37,938 bases of DNA. Origin: Chelativorans sp. (lineage in GTDB: Bacteria; Pseudomonadota; Alphaproteobacteria; Rhizobiales; Rhizobiaceae). How positions within the stretch are numbered: the stretch's first letter is position 1; each line of letters starts with the position of its first letter. Made by a program: the position numbers and the translations under genes. The notes beneath the pieces were generated by a model. That model made no database searches and was not told the DNA's origin. It worked only from the letters and a program-made list of their open reading frames with translations. Location: NCBI RefSeq assembly GCF_031180965.1, contig NZ_JAPSLH010000036.1, positions 1 through 37,938 on the forward strand, given 5' to 3'. Below are positions 21,297 to 29,426 of the stretch, piece after piece.

Positions 21297-22871
21297 TCAG
21301 AATTGCTGCAGGACGAAAAGGAACAACAGGAGCGCGATCACCCACAACGCCACGCGGCCGGAGCGCGTATGTCGGGCCTCCGCCCGCCCAATGGCTTCCG
21401 CTGTCTCCGGATCGAAGCGAAGGCCCCGCTGGGCCATAAGGTCGATTTCGCGCGACAGCCGTTCGGTGCGTGCGGCGAGCTCCGGCGCCTGCCGGGCAAG
21501 CACGACGAGCGCCATGCCGGCCTCGCGCAAGTCCGAAACGGCCCCGCGCGGTCCGAGATTCCTCTCGATCCACTGCGAGACCACGGGCTCGGCTGCGCGC
21601 CACATATTGAAGTGGGGATCGAGCGTGCGTGACACGCCTTCGACCACGACCATCGTCTTCTGCAGCAGCAGAAGCTCCGGCCTGGTCTGCATTTCAAACA
21701 ATTCTGTCACCTCAAAGAGCAGTGTCAGAAGCCGCGCCATCGAAATGGTCTCTGCCGGCTGGCCGTGGATCGGCTCGCCGATGGCCCTGAGTGCCTGCGC
21801 GAAAGCGGCAACGTCGTGATGACCGGGCACGTAGCCCGCCTCGAAATGCACTTCCGCCACGCGGCGGAAATCGCGGGTGATGAAGCCGTAGAGGATTTCG
21901 GCAAGGAAGCGCCGCTCCTTCTTGCCGATACGCCCGACAATGCCGAAATCGACAGCGACGATCGTTCCGTCCGCTTCCACGAACAGATTGCCCGGATGCA
22001 TGTCGGCATGGAAGAAGCCGTCGCGCAGCGTGTGCCGCAGGAAGGCCTGGATGAGTACCGTGGCCAGCCGCTGGAGATCGTGGCCGGCGGCCTGCAGGGC
22101 CGCGATATCCGACATTTTGATGCCGTCGATCCATTCGAGCGTCAGAACGTCCCGGCCGGTGCGCTCCCAGTCGACCCAGGGCACGCGGAAGCCTGGATCC
22201 TCCTTCGTGTTCTCGTGCAGTTCCGAGATGGCGGCTGCTTCCAGCCGCAGGTCCATCTCGATCTTGGTCGTCTGCGCCAGCGTCTGAGTAACCTCGACCG
22301 GCCGCAAGCGCCGGGTGGACGGCGCGAACCGCTCCTGCAGGCGGGCTGCCAGAAAGAAGGACTCCAGGTCGTTGTAGAACCGGCGGCGCACCCCCGGCCG
22401 GATGACCTTTACGGCCACCTTCTGCATCTCGCCTCCCCGCAGGATCTTTGCCGGATGCACCTGGGCGATCGAGGCGGCCGCCACGGGCGGCCCGAAATCG
22501 CGGAAAAGCGTCTCCACCGGCGCACCGAGGGAGGCTTCTATCACCGCCCGCGCCTGCTCCTCCGGAAAAGTCTCCATCCGATCCTGAAGCGTGGCGAGAT
22601 CGCGCGCAAGCTCATGGCCGACGACGTCAGGTCGGGTAGCCAGGAACTGACCGAGCTTGACGTAGGAGGGACCGAGCCGGTCGACGGCGATGGTCAGGCG
22701 CTCGGTGCGTCCGCGGCCGCTGGAGTGGCGTCGGGAGATCAGCTTCGCTACGCGCCACCCGAAGCGGGGGGCGCCCTCGAGCTGCTCGCCCGGAAAGGCC
22801 GCCACGACGCCCTCGCGCAGCAGAACCCAGCCCGCGCGGACGAGGCGGAGATATGCGCCGAGCGTGCTCAT
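21297..22871 (-). CDS. ubiB: UbiB, ubiquinone biosynthesis ABC1/ADCK-family ATPase
   Basis: A 524-residue atypical kinase-like protein required for ubiquinone synthesis. Diagnostic motifs: KLGQ (72-75, the KxGQ motif), AAASIAQVH (131-139, the Ala-rich loop replacing the glycine loop), VAVKVIRPG with the nucleotide Lys (155), DMHPGNLF in the catalytic loop and VAVDFG (DFG). The last about 20 residues (VALWVIALLLFLFVLQ) form a membrane anchor. It follows ubiE by seven bases, so the two ubiquinone genes are one transcript. The length is normal for the family. Confidence 0.96.
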   Translation of the reverse strand: MSTLGAYLRLVRAGWVLLREGVVAAFPGEQLEGAPRFGWRVAKLISRRHSSGRGRTERLTIAVDRLGPSYVKLGQFLATRPDVVGHELARDLATLQDRMETFPEEQARAVIEASLGAPVETLFRDFGPPVAAASIAQVHPAKILRGGEMQKVAVKVIRPGVRRRFYNDLESFFLAARLQERFAPSTRRLRPVEVTQTLAQTTKIEMDLRLEAAAISELHENTKEDPGFRVPWVDWERTGRDVLTLEWIDGIKMSDIAALQAAGHDLQRLATVLIQAFLRHTLRDGFFHADMHPGNLFVEADGTIVAVDFGIVGRIGKKERRFLAEILYGFITRDFRRVAEVHFEAGYVPGHHDVAAFAQALRAIGEPIHGQPAETISMARLLTLLFEVTELFEMQTRPELLLLQKTMVVVEGVSRTLDPHFNMWRAAEPVVSQWIERNLGPRGAVSDLREAGMALVVLARQAPELAARTERLSREIDLMAQRGLRFDPETAEAIGRAEARHTRSGRVALWVIALLLFLFVLQQF

Positions 22872-22878
22872 CGGGCGC

Positions 22879-23655
22879 TCAGATCTTCCAGGCGGAGTGG
22901 AGCGCGGCGATGCCGCCAGAATAGTCGCGCCAGGTCGCGCGAGAGAAGCCGGCCCGGCGGATCATGGCGGCGAAGTTGCTCTGGTTGGGGAATTTGCGGA
23001 TCGATTCCACGAGATATCTATAAGGTTCGTCGTCACCGGCGACGGCCTTCCCGATGCGCGGGATCGCGTTGAAGGACCATGCCTCGTAGGCTTTGTCGAG
23101 AAACGGCATGTCCACCTCGGAGAATTCGAGGCAAAGAAAGCGCCCTCCGGGCCGCAGGACGCGGAAGGCCTCGGCCAGCGCCCTGTCGATATGCGGCACG
23201 TTGCGGATGCCGAAGGCGATCGTATAGGCATCGAAGGTGGCAGCCGGGAAGGGCAGTTCCTCTGCATTGGCCTCGACGAAGCCCAGGTTTTCAGCCAGTC
23301 CGCGCTTGGCCGCCCGCTCCCTGCCAACCGCAAGCATGGAGCCGTTGATGTCGAGCACGGTGACTTGCGCCTTCCTATCGGAGGCTTCGACAATGCGGAA
23401 GGCGACATCGCCGGTGCCGCCCGCCACGTCCAGCGCCTTGAAGCCTGGCCGTTTCGGCGGCGCAAGCCAGGACACCATCGCATCCTTCCAGACCCGGTGC
23501 AGCCCGGCGGACATGAGGTCGTTCATGAGGTCGTAACGTTCGGCGACGCGGTGGAATACGTCATCGACGAGACGCTGCTTCTCGTCCTCGCCGACCTTCC
23601 GGAACCCGAAAGCCGTTTCCATTCCGCCCGCAGCCGTGGTGCGCTGGTCCGACAT
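22879..23655 (-). CDS. ubiE: UbiE C-methyltransferase (ubiquinone/menaquinone)
   Basis: A 258-residue SAM-dependent methyltransferase acting on the demethylated benzoquinol ring. The start is placed at the ATG at 23655 (MSDQRTT), preceded by GAGAAG; an in-frame upstream start at 23685 would add ten unlikely residues. Signature pieces are [14 protein letters not shown] (33-46, UbiE signature 1), [10 protein letters not shown] (74-83, SAM motif I) and the post-I motif [11 protein letters not shown], then [10 protein letters not shown] and [13 protein letters not shown] (signature 2). It heads the ubiE-ubiB unit and is separated from the upstream peroxiredoxin gene by a strong terminator. Confidence 0.96.
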   Translation of the reverse strand: MSDQRTTAAGGMETAFGFRKVGEDEKQRLVDDVFHRVAERYDLMNDLMSAGLHRVWKDAMVSWLAPPKRPGFKALDVAGGTGDVAFRIVEASDRKAQVTVLDINGSMLAVGRERAAKRGLAENLGFVEANAEELPFPAATFDAYTIAFGIRNVPHIDRALAEAFRVLRPGGRFLCLEFSEVDMPFLDKAYEAWSFNAIPRIGKAVAGDDEPYRYLVESIRKFPNQSNFAAMIRRAGFSRATWRDYSGGIAALHSAWKI

Positions 23656-23754
23656 GTCTTCTCGCTCTTGAACCGGCGCGACCATATCCGAACACCGGCC
23701 GACGCGCCATTCCGATTGGAGCGACTTAGAGCCGCGCGGCGCGGCGGATAAGAA

Positions 23755-23780
23755 AGAGGCGAGGCAGGTGCCTCGCCTCT
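23755..23780 (-). terminator. Intrinsic terminator after the peroxiredoxin gene
   Basis: A perfect 11-bp stem, AGAGGCGAGGC (23755-23765) with GCCTCGCCTCT (23770-23780), encloses a 4-base loop. Read on the minus strand it is followed by TTTCTTAT. It lies 26 bases beyond the peroxiredoxin stop and about 100 bases before the ubiE start. Confidence 0.8.
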
Positions 23781-23806
23781 CTTCGCCCGATCAGATGGAT
23801 GCCGGG

Positions 23807-24466
23807 TCAGGCGGTCGGCTGCTTGGTTTTGCGCAGATAGGGGAGGATCGTCTCGAAGCTCCCGAAGCGTTTGATCGCATCCTCGTTGGAGACGGCCGCC
23901 GTGATGATCACGTCGTCGCCCTGCTTCCAGTTCGCGGGCGTGGCCACCTGGTGCTTGGCCGTGAGCTGGATCGAATCGATGGCGCGCAGGATTTCGTTGA
24001 AGTTGCGACCCGTCGTCATCGGATATGTCAGGATCAGTTTTATCTTCTTGTCAGGCCCGATGACATAGACGGAGCGGACCGTGGCATTGTCGGCCGGCGT
24101 GCGGCCTTCCGAAGACTCGCCCGCTTCTGCCGGCAACATGTCGTAGAGCTTTGCGACCTTCAGGTCGCGATCGCCGATCAGCGGATAGCTGACCCGATGA
24201 CCGGTCGCCTTCTCGATGTCTTCTTTCCAGCGGTCGTGGTCCTGCACCGGATCGACCGAGATGCCGATAATCTTGGCGTTGCGCTTCCGGAACTCGTCTT
24301 CCAGTCCGGCCATGGCGCCGAGCTCCGTGGTGCAGACCGGAGTGAAATTCTTCGGATGACTGAAGAGAACGGCCCAGCCGTCACCGATCCATTCGTGGAA
24401 GCGGATCGTGCCATGTGTGGTCTCGGCAGTGAAGTCAGGCGCTGTGTCGTTGATGCGAAGGCCCAT
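23807..24466 (-). CDS. 1-Cys peroxiredoxin (Prx6 type)
   Basis: A 219-residue thiol peroxidase. The start is set at ATG 24466 (MGLRINDTAPDFTAET), with GGGAGA upstream; a longer frame to 24535 adds 23 non-family residues. The peroxidatic Cys45 lies in HPKNFTPVCTTELG, the PxxxT/SxxC motif of the Prx6 subfamily. No second cysteine is visible in the remaining sequence, which supports a 1-Cys mechanism. The C-terminal domain has GRNFNEILRAIDSIQLT and ANWKQGDDVII, both Prx6-typical. It detoxifies hydrogen and organic peroxides in the cytoplasm. It appears to be a single-gene unit with a terminator after it. Confidence 0.94.
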   Translation of the reverse strand: MGLRINDTAPDFTAETTHGTIRFHEWIGDGWAVLFSHPKNFTPVCTTELGAMAGLEDEFRKRNAKIIGISVDPVQDHDRWKEDIEKATGHRVSYPLIGDRDLKVAKLYDMLPAEAGESSEGRTPADNATVRSVYVIGPDKKIKLILTYPMTTGRNFNEILRAIDSIQLTAKHQVATPANWKQGDDVIITAAVSNEDAIKRFGSFETILPYLRKTKQPTA

Positions 24467-24635
24467 GGCGTGTCTCCCAGAGAGTTTTCTTTCCCTAAGA
24501 TAGGTCCCTCGGCGCGGACTATTGAGGATCGGCATGCGCGTGCATCGCGCGGGAGGGGAAAATCCTTCTTGCGGCGTAGGCTAAGCTGGAAGATTGTTCT
24601 AGCACTGTGGGTTCCGCTGCCGGCCTCTGCTCCGC

Positions 24636-25508
24636 TCAGTCCTCGTCCTCGCTTTGCGTTGCGCGGAACGGGTGGCTTTCATAGACGCCCAGGATCCGCA
24701 CTTCGCGCGAGAAGAAACGCAATTCCTCCAGCGCGAGGGCGAGGTTCCGGTCCTCTGGATGCCCCTCCACATCGGCGTAGAAGAGGGTGGAGAAAAATTT
24801 TCCGCCGAGCTGGTAGCTTTCCAGCTTCGTCATGTTCACGCCATTCGTGGCGAACCCGCCCATGGCTTTGTAAAGCGCCGCCGGCACGTTGCGCACCCGG
24901 AAGATGAACGTGGTGATCATGCCCTGGTCGGGCGAGCGGCGTTCCGCCCAGCTCTTCTCCTTGGACAGCACGACGAAGCGCGTAACGTTGTTGTCTGCGT
25001 CCTCGACATTCTCCGCGACGATATCGAGACCATAGAGGTCGGCCGCCAGCCGCGGGGCGAGGGCGGCATGCGAGCGGATCTTCTGCTCGGCGATGATGCG
25101 CGCCGCACCTGCCGTATCGCCCGCTACCATCGGTTCCCAGCGATGCCTGCGGATCACCTTGCGGCACTGCCCCAGCGCATGGATGTGGCTGTAGACGGTC
25201 CTGATCTCCGAGATGTCCACGCCCGGCAGCACCATCAGCTGGAAATGGATCGGCAGAAAATACTCGCCGACGATATGCAGCCGGGAGTGGGGCAGCAGGT
25301 AGTGAATGTCGGCCACCCGCCCCGCGAGCGTGTTCTCGATCGGGATCATGGCGAGATCCGCCTTGCCCGTCTCGACAGCATTGAACGCGTCCTCAAAGGT
25401 CGGGCACGGCAGCGGCTCCATGTCCGGGAACATGTTGCGGCAGGCCGTATCCGAATTGGCTCCAGGCTCCCCCTGGAAGGAGATCCTGTTCGTCCGCCCT
25501 GTAATCAT
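24636..25508 (-). CDS. pheA: Prephenate dehydratase
   Basis: A 290-residue monofunctional enzyme converting prephenate to phenylpyruvate in phenylalanine synthesis. The catalytic part (about 8-185) has [32 protein letters not shown] and [10 protein letters not shown], in which TRF is the catalytic signature. The C-terminal ACT domain (about 198-280) binds phenylalanine; its usual GALH and ESRP motifs read AALY and ESYQ here, a variation frequent in alphaproteobacteria. No chorismate mutase domain is present. The ATG overlaps the kdsB stop by four bases, so the two are co-translated. Confidence 0.95.
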   Translation of the reverse strand: MITGRTNRISFQGEPGANSDTACRNMFPDMEPLPCPTFEDAFNAVETGKADLAMIPIENTLAGRVADIHYLLPHSRLHIVGEYFLPIHFQLMVLPGVDISEIRTVYSHIHALGQCRKVIRRHRWEPMVAGDTAGAARIIAEQKIRSHAALAPRLAADLYGLDIVAENVEDADNNVTRFVVLSKEKSWAERRSPDQGMITTFIFRVRNVPAALYKAMGGFATNGVNMTKLESYQLGGKFFSTLFYADVEGHPEDRNLALALEELRFFSREVRILGVYESHPFRATQSEDED

Positions 25509-26257
25509 CTGGAATATCCGGTGCTGGAAAGGATCTGCCGTGCCCGCTCAAGATCGGCTGGCGTGTCGACGCCAAGCGGCACGGAACGGACGATCTCCAC
25601 GTCGATGCGCATTCCCGCTTCGAGGGCCCGCAGTTGCTCGAGCCTCTCGCGCTGCTCCAGCGTGGCGGGGGGCAGCGCCACGAACCGCTCCAGGGCCGCG
25701 CGGCGATAGGCATAGATGCCGATATGATGATAGAGCGGCCCCTCGCCCCAGGGCGCGGTCGCGCGCGTGAAGTAAAGCGCCCGCAGCCGCGTTCCGCCGG
25801 CCCCGCCAAGAGGCGCGCCGACGATCTTCACCACATTGGGATTGGCCTTCTCCTCCTCGTCCTCGATCTCCACGCCGAGCGTGGCGATCTCCGTCTGCGC
25901 GCCTTCCAGCGGCCGCATGACGGCGCGGATGTCTTCCGGCGGGATCGTGGGCAGATCCCCCTGCAGATTGATGATGATCTCGGACGTTCGGCCAGGATCG
26001 AGCGTCTGCAGCGCTTCGAAGATGCGGTCGGAGCCGGATTGGTGGTCGGCGCGGGTCATCACAGCCTCGACCCCCTCGGCGCGAGCGGCGTCAGCGACCT
26101 CCGGCGTGTCCGTTGCCACGACGACGCGGCCGACGCCGCTTTCCACGGCGCGTGCCGCTACCTGGGCGATCATCGGCTTGCCGGCAATGTCGGTGAGCGG
26201 CTTTCCCGGCAGTCGCGTGGAGGCCATGCGGGCCGGTATCAGAATGATGGCTGTCAT
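25505..26257 (-). CDS. kdsB: 3-deoxy-manno-octulosonate cytidylyltransferase (CMP-KDO synthetase)
   Basis: A 250-residue enzyme activating KDO with CTP for lipopolysaccharide core assembly. It starts [21 protein letters not shown], the nucleotide-binding signature, and has the metal site region [10 protein letters not shown] (about 97-107) and [17 protein letters not shown] (about 180-197), typical of KdsB. The length is normal. It is divergent from cycM across a 183-bp region and coupled to pheA downstream. The presence of kdsB fits an organism with KDO-containing LPS. Confidence 0.95.
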   Translation of the reverse strand: MTAIILIPARMASTRLPGKPLTDIAGKPMIAQVAARAVESGVGRVVVATDTPEVADAARAEGVEAVMTRADHQSGSDRIFEALQTLDPGRTSEIIINLQGDLPTIPPEDIRAVMRPLEGAQTEIATLGVEIEDEEEKANPNVVKIVGAPLGGAGGTRLRALYFTRATAPWGEGPLYHHIGIYAYRRAALERFVALPPATLEQRERLEQLRALEAGMRIDVEIVRSVPLGVDTPADLERARQILSSTGYSR

Positions 26258-26440
26258 GGAGGAAGGCGTTCAAAAAAGTGGCAAAAGGTCTCAGTTACCG
26301 AGAGCCTTATATGTGTTGCTTTGCCGAAGCAAAAGACCTAGTTTCCGCGCGATTTTACCGGCAGCGGCCGAAAGCGGGAAGCGGGCGCCGAGTGGTTGCG
26401 GCGCGCCTGCGGGCATGTGGAGAAGGGAGCCTCACGGCGC

Positions 26441-27409
26441 ATGGATTCTTTCGAGCTCAACAAGATCATCGGCGCCTTCTTGGGTGTCGTGTTTGTCGTC
26501 TTCTCCGTCAGCCTGATTTCCGATGCCATCTTCGCCTCCCACGCGCCGGAGACCCCTGGCTATGCAATCGCGGTGCCGGAGGGCCAGGCCGCAGGCGCGG
26601 GCGGCCAGGCGCCGGCTGCCGAGTCCGTGCTGCCGCTGCTCGCCTCCGCCGACCCTTCCGCGGGCGAGACCGTGTTCAAGCGCTGCCAGGCCTGCCACAC
26701 GCCCGAGCAGGGCGGCCCGAACAAGGTCGGCCCCAATCTCTGGGGCGTGGTGAACCGCCCGGTCGCCAGCCATGAAGGCTTCAGCTATTCGGGCGCGATG
26801 AAGGAGTTCGCGCAGGGCGGCCAGGTCACCTGGACCTATGAGCATCTCGATCATTTCCTGCTTGACCCCAAGGGTCTGGTGCCCGGCACGGCGATGGCCT
26901 TCGCCGGCCTGAAGAATGTGCAGGACCGCGCCAATGTGATCGCCTATCTGCGCTCGCTGTCCGATCAGCCGGCACCGCTGCCGGAAGCAGCCCCTGCCGA
27001 AGCTGCCGGTGCCGACGGCGCGGCTGTGCCGGCCGAAGGCGGCGCTGAAGGTGCGGCTGCTCCGGCCGAAGGCGGTGCCGCAGCTCCTGCCGAAGGCGGA
27101 CAGCCTGCTCCTGCCGCGGGCCAGCAGCCCGCCGCGCCGGCGGAAGGCCAGGCGCCCGCTGCAGGTCAGGCACCCGCGCAAGGCGGAGCGGCCCCAGCGC
27201 CGAGCACGGCGCCTGCGCAAGGTGGAGCAGCCGCTCCCGCGCCGGGCGCGGCGCCTGCGGAAGGCGGTGCTGCGCCTGCCGGGGGCGCCGCTGCTCCGGC
27301 TCCCGCCCAGCCGGAAGGCGGAACCGCGCCCGCCCAGCCGGAGGGCGGAACAGCACCTGCGCCGCAAGGTGGCACACAGCCTGCCCCAGCGCCCGCGCCC
27401 GCCCAGTAG
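26441..27409 (+). CDS. cycM: Membrane-anchored cytochrome c (CycM-like) with long low-complexity tail
   Basis: A 322-residue class I cytochrome c. The start is ATG 26441 because [18 protein letters not shown] matches the uncleaved N-terminal anchor (about 8-30) of rhizobial CycM. Haem site CQACH (C82, C85, H86) and axial Met152 in PGTAMAFAG are present. The haem domain spans about 70-175. The remaining about 145 residues are almost only Ala, Pro, Gly, Gln, Glu and Thr with repeated APAEGG, APAQGG and QPEGGTAPA units; related CycM proteins end soon after the haem domain. CycM passes electrons from the bc1 complex to aa3 oxidase. A strong terminator follows. Confidence 0.9.
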   Translation: MDSFELNKIIGAFLGVVFVVFSVSLISDAIFASHAPETPGYAIAVPEGQAAGAGGQAPAAESVLPLLASADPSAGETVFKRCQACHTPEQGGPNKVGPNLWGVVNRPVASHEGFSYSGAMKEFAQGGQVTWTYEHLDHFLLDPKGLVPGTAMAFAGLKNVQDRANVIAYLRSLSDQPAPLPEAAPAEAAGADGAAVPAEGGAEGAAAPAEGGAAAPAEGGQPAPAAGQQPAAPAEGQAPAAGQAPAQGGAAPAPSTAPAQGGAAAPAPGAAPAEGGAAPAGGAAAPAPAQPEGGTAPAQPEGGTAPAPQGGTQPAPAPAPAQ

Positions 27410-27431
27410 CGGGCCTCGCCGAGACATCACG

Positions 27432-27457
27432 AAAAAGCCGGCTTTGGCCGGCTTTTT
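27432..27457. terminator. Bidirectional intrinsic terminator after cycM
   Basis: A perfect 11-bp stem, AAAAAGCCGGC (27432-27442) with GCCGGCTTTTT (27447-27457), surrounds the loop TTTG. The T-run on the plus strand ends the cycM transcript 23 bases after its stop, ahead of yejA1. Confidence 0.9.
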
Positions 27458-27539
27458 GCATTTCTGCCGGACATCTGATTGCCTTCGGCGGCGGATGGGC
27501 TACGTTCGAAAAAAGCATAAAAAACGGGAGTGACGCAGG

Positions 27540-29426
27540 ATGCCGAGCGGCTTTGCCGGACAAGGGAGAAGAGTGATCTTCGCAGCCATGGCTTTGGCCT
27601 TTCTGGCAGGGACCGTCAGCGCCCAGGAGTGGCGCACGACAAGCTCTCTCATAGATCCGGAAGCCGAGACGCAACCCTTCGAACGCTATGACTATGTCAA
27701 TCCGCAAGCGCCGAAAGGCGGGACCCTGAACGCGGTGGCCTTCGGCACTTTCGACAGCTTCAATCCGTTCATCGTTCGCGGTACCTCGGCCGCGGGTCTC
27801 ACCGATTTTGGCGGACTGCTCTGGGACACGCTGATGCAGCAGTCGACTGCTGAGCCCGGCACCAGCCATCCCCTGGTGGCCGAGGCTTTCAAATACCCGG
27901 ACGACTATTCCTCGGCCAGCTATCGCATAAACCCCGAAGCGCGCTGGCACGACGGCAAGCCGATCACCGCGGACGACGTGGTCTGGTCGCTGGAAAAGCT
28001 GAAGGAGATCAGTCCGCTTCACGGGCACTACTTTGCCAATGTGAAGGAGGCGGTGGCCGTGTCGGAACGCGAGGTGGAGTTCCGCTTCGATCAGGCCGGC
28101 AATCGCGAACTGCCCCACATCATGGGCGATCTGCCGGTGCTTCCGAGGCACTGGTGGGAAGGCACGGATGCCGAAGGCAACAAGCGCGACATCACGCAGC
28201 CGACGCTCGAGCCGCCGCTGGGCAGCGGCCCCTACAGGATCGCAAGCTTCCGTCCCGGCTCCGAAGTCATCTGGGAGCGCGTCCCCGATTACTGGGCGGC
28301 GGATCTCCCTGTTGCGGTAGGCCGCTACAATTTCGACCGCCGCCGCTTCACCTATTTCCAGGATGAGAACGCCGCCTGGCTGGCCTTCACGAAAGGTGGC
28401 CTCGCCGACATTCGCGTTGAAAACAGCTCCCGGCGCTGGGTGACAGGCTACAATTTTCCGGCGGTCCAGGCGGGCGATGTCATCATGCGCGAGTTCCCCA
28501 ATGGCGGCGCGCAGCCCATGCAGGCGTTCGTGTTCAACATGCGCGAGCCGCGATTCCAGGATCGCCGCGTGCGGCAGGCACTGACGCTGGTTTACAATTT
28601 CGAGGACCACAATCGGACGCAGTTCTTCGGCAAGAATACGCGAACGCCAAGCTTCTTCCATGGTACAGAGCTTGCTGCCACCGGACTGCCGCAGGGTCGA
28701 GAACTGGAGATCCTGGAAGAATTCCGCGACAAGCTTCCGCCGGAGGTATTCACCCAGGAGTTCAAGCTTCCGGTCTATGAAACTCCCCAGTCGGAACGGC
28801 AAAATCTGCGCCAGGCTGTCCAGCTTTTCCGCGAAGCCGGATGGGTGTCGCGTGACGGGCGCATGGTGAACGAGCAGACGGGAGAGGTCTTCACGATCGA
28901 GTTCCTCGGCCGTGGGCCGACCGACGAGATCATATTCGGCGGCTATATCGAGGATCTTCGCAGGCTGGGCATCCAGGCGTCGCTGCGCATCATCGACGCG
29001 TCCCAATATGTGAACCGCGTCAACGAGTTCAATTTCGATGCCGTGACTGGAATCTTCCTGCAGACGCTATCCCCCGGCAACGAGCAGCGTGAATTCTGGA
29101 GCTCGGCGGCGGCCGAACGGCCGGGCTCGCGAAATCTGGGCGGCATCAAGGACCCCGTCGTCGATGCGCTGGTCGACAAGATCATTTTCGCCAAGGACCG
29201 CGAGGACCTCGTCGCCACGACCCGGGCCCTCGACCGGGTGCTTCTCTGGAACTACTACATGGTGCCGCAATACCACCGTCCGGTGGTCTGGATCGCCTAT
29301 TGGAACAAGTTCGGCATTCCCGAGAGGCAGCCCGAATATGTCGGCGCGGACACGGAGTCCTGGTGGATCGATCCGGAACGGGAGGCGGCGCTTGCAGCCA
29401 AGTACAGGAGCCAGAACGGACGGTGA
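27540..29426 (+). CDS. yejA1: Peptide ABC transporter binding protein YejA1
   Basis: A 628-residue periplasmic binding protein of the family 5 (oligopeptide/YejA) type. A Sec signal peptide is visible (RRVIFAAMALAFLAGTVSAQ, cleavage near residue 28). Family blocks: YDYVNPQAPKGGTLNAVAFGTFDSFNPF (about 42-70), EARWHDGKPITADDVVWSLEKLKE (about 130-155), PPLGSGPYRIASFRPGSEVIWERVPDYWA (about 222-250) and RDRRVRQALTL-like FQDRRVRQALTLVYNFE. It delivers peptides to YejBEF. In rhizobia such transporters have been linked to uptake of antimicrobial peptides. The stop overlaps the second binding protein start. Confidence 0.92.
   Translation: MPSGFAGQGRRVIFAAMALAFLAGTVSAQEWRTTSSLIDPEAETQPFERYDYVNPQAPKGGTLNAVAFGTFDSFNPFIVRGTSAAGLTDFGGLLWDTLMQQSTAEPGTSHPLVAEAFKYPDDYSSASYRINPEARWHDGKPITADDVVWSLEKLKEISPLHGHYFANVKEAVAVSEREVEFRFDQAGNRELPHIMGDLPVLPRHWWEGTDAEGNKRDITQPTLEPPLGSGPYRIASFRPGSEVIWERVPDYWAADLPVAVGRYNFDRRRFTYFQDENAAWLAFTKGGLADIRVENSSRRWVTGYNFPAVQAGDVIMREFPNGGAQPMQAFVFNMREPRFQDRRVRQALTLVYNFEDHNRTQFFGKNTRTPSFFHGTELAATGLPQGRELEILEEFRDKLPPEVFTQEFKLPVYETPQSERQNLRQAVQLFREAGWVSRDGRMVNEQTGEVFTIEFLGRGPTDEIIFGGYIEDLRRLGIQASLRIIDASQYVNRVNEFNFDAVTGIFLQTLSPGNEQREFWSSAAAERPGSRNLGGIKDPVVDALVDKIIFAKDREDLVATTRALDRVLLWNYYMVPQYHRPVVWIAYWNKFGIPERQPEYVGADTESWWIDPEREAALAAKYRSQNGR

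Noticed and set aside
26286-26339. Nested inverted repeats AGGTCT/AGACCT and TTGCTT/AAGCAA between kdsB and cycM
   Set aside because: Short arms of 6 bp that may be chance; no known operator matches and no -10/-35 relation could be fixed.
26826-29006. 726-residue minus-strand open frame across cycM and yejA1
   Set aside because: It crosses a strong bidirectional terminator and two recognised genes and is Arg/His-rich without domains.
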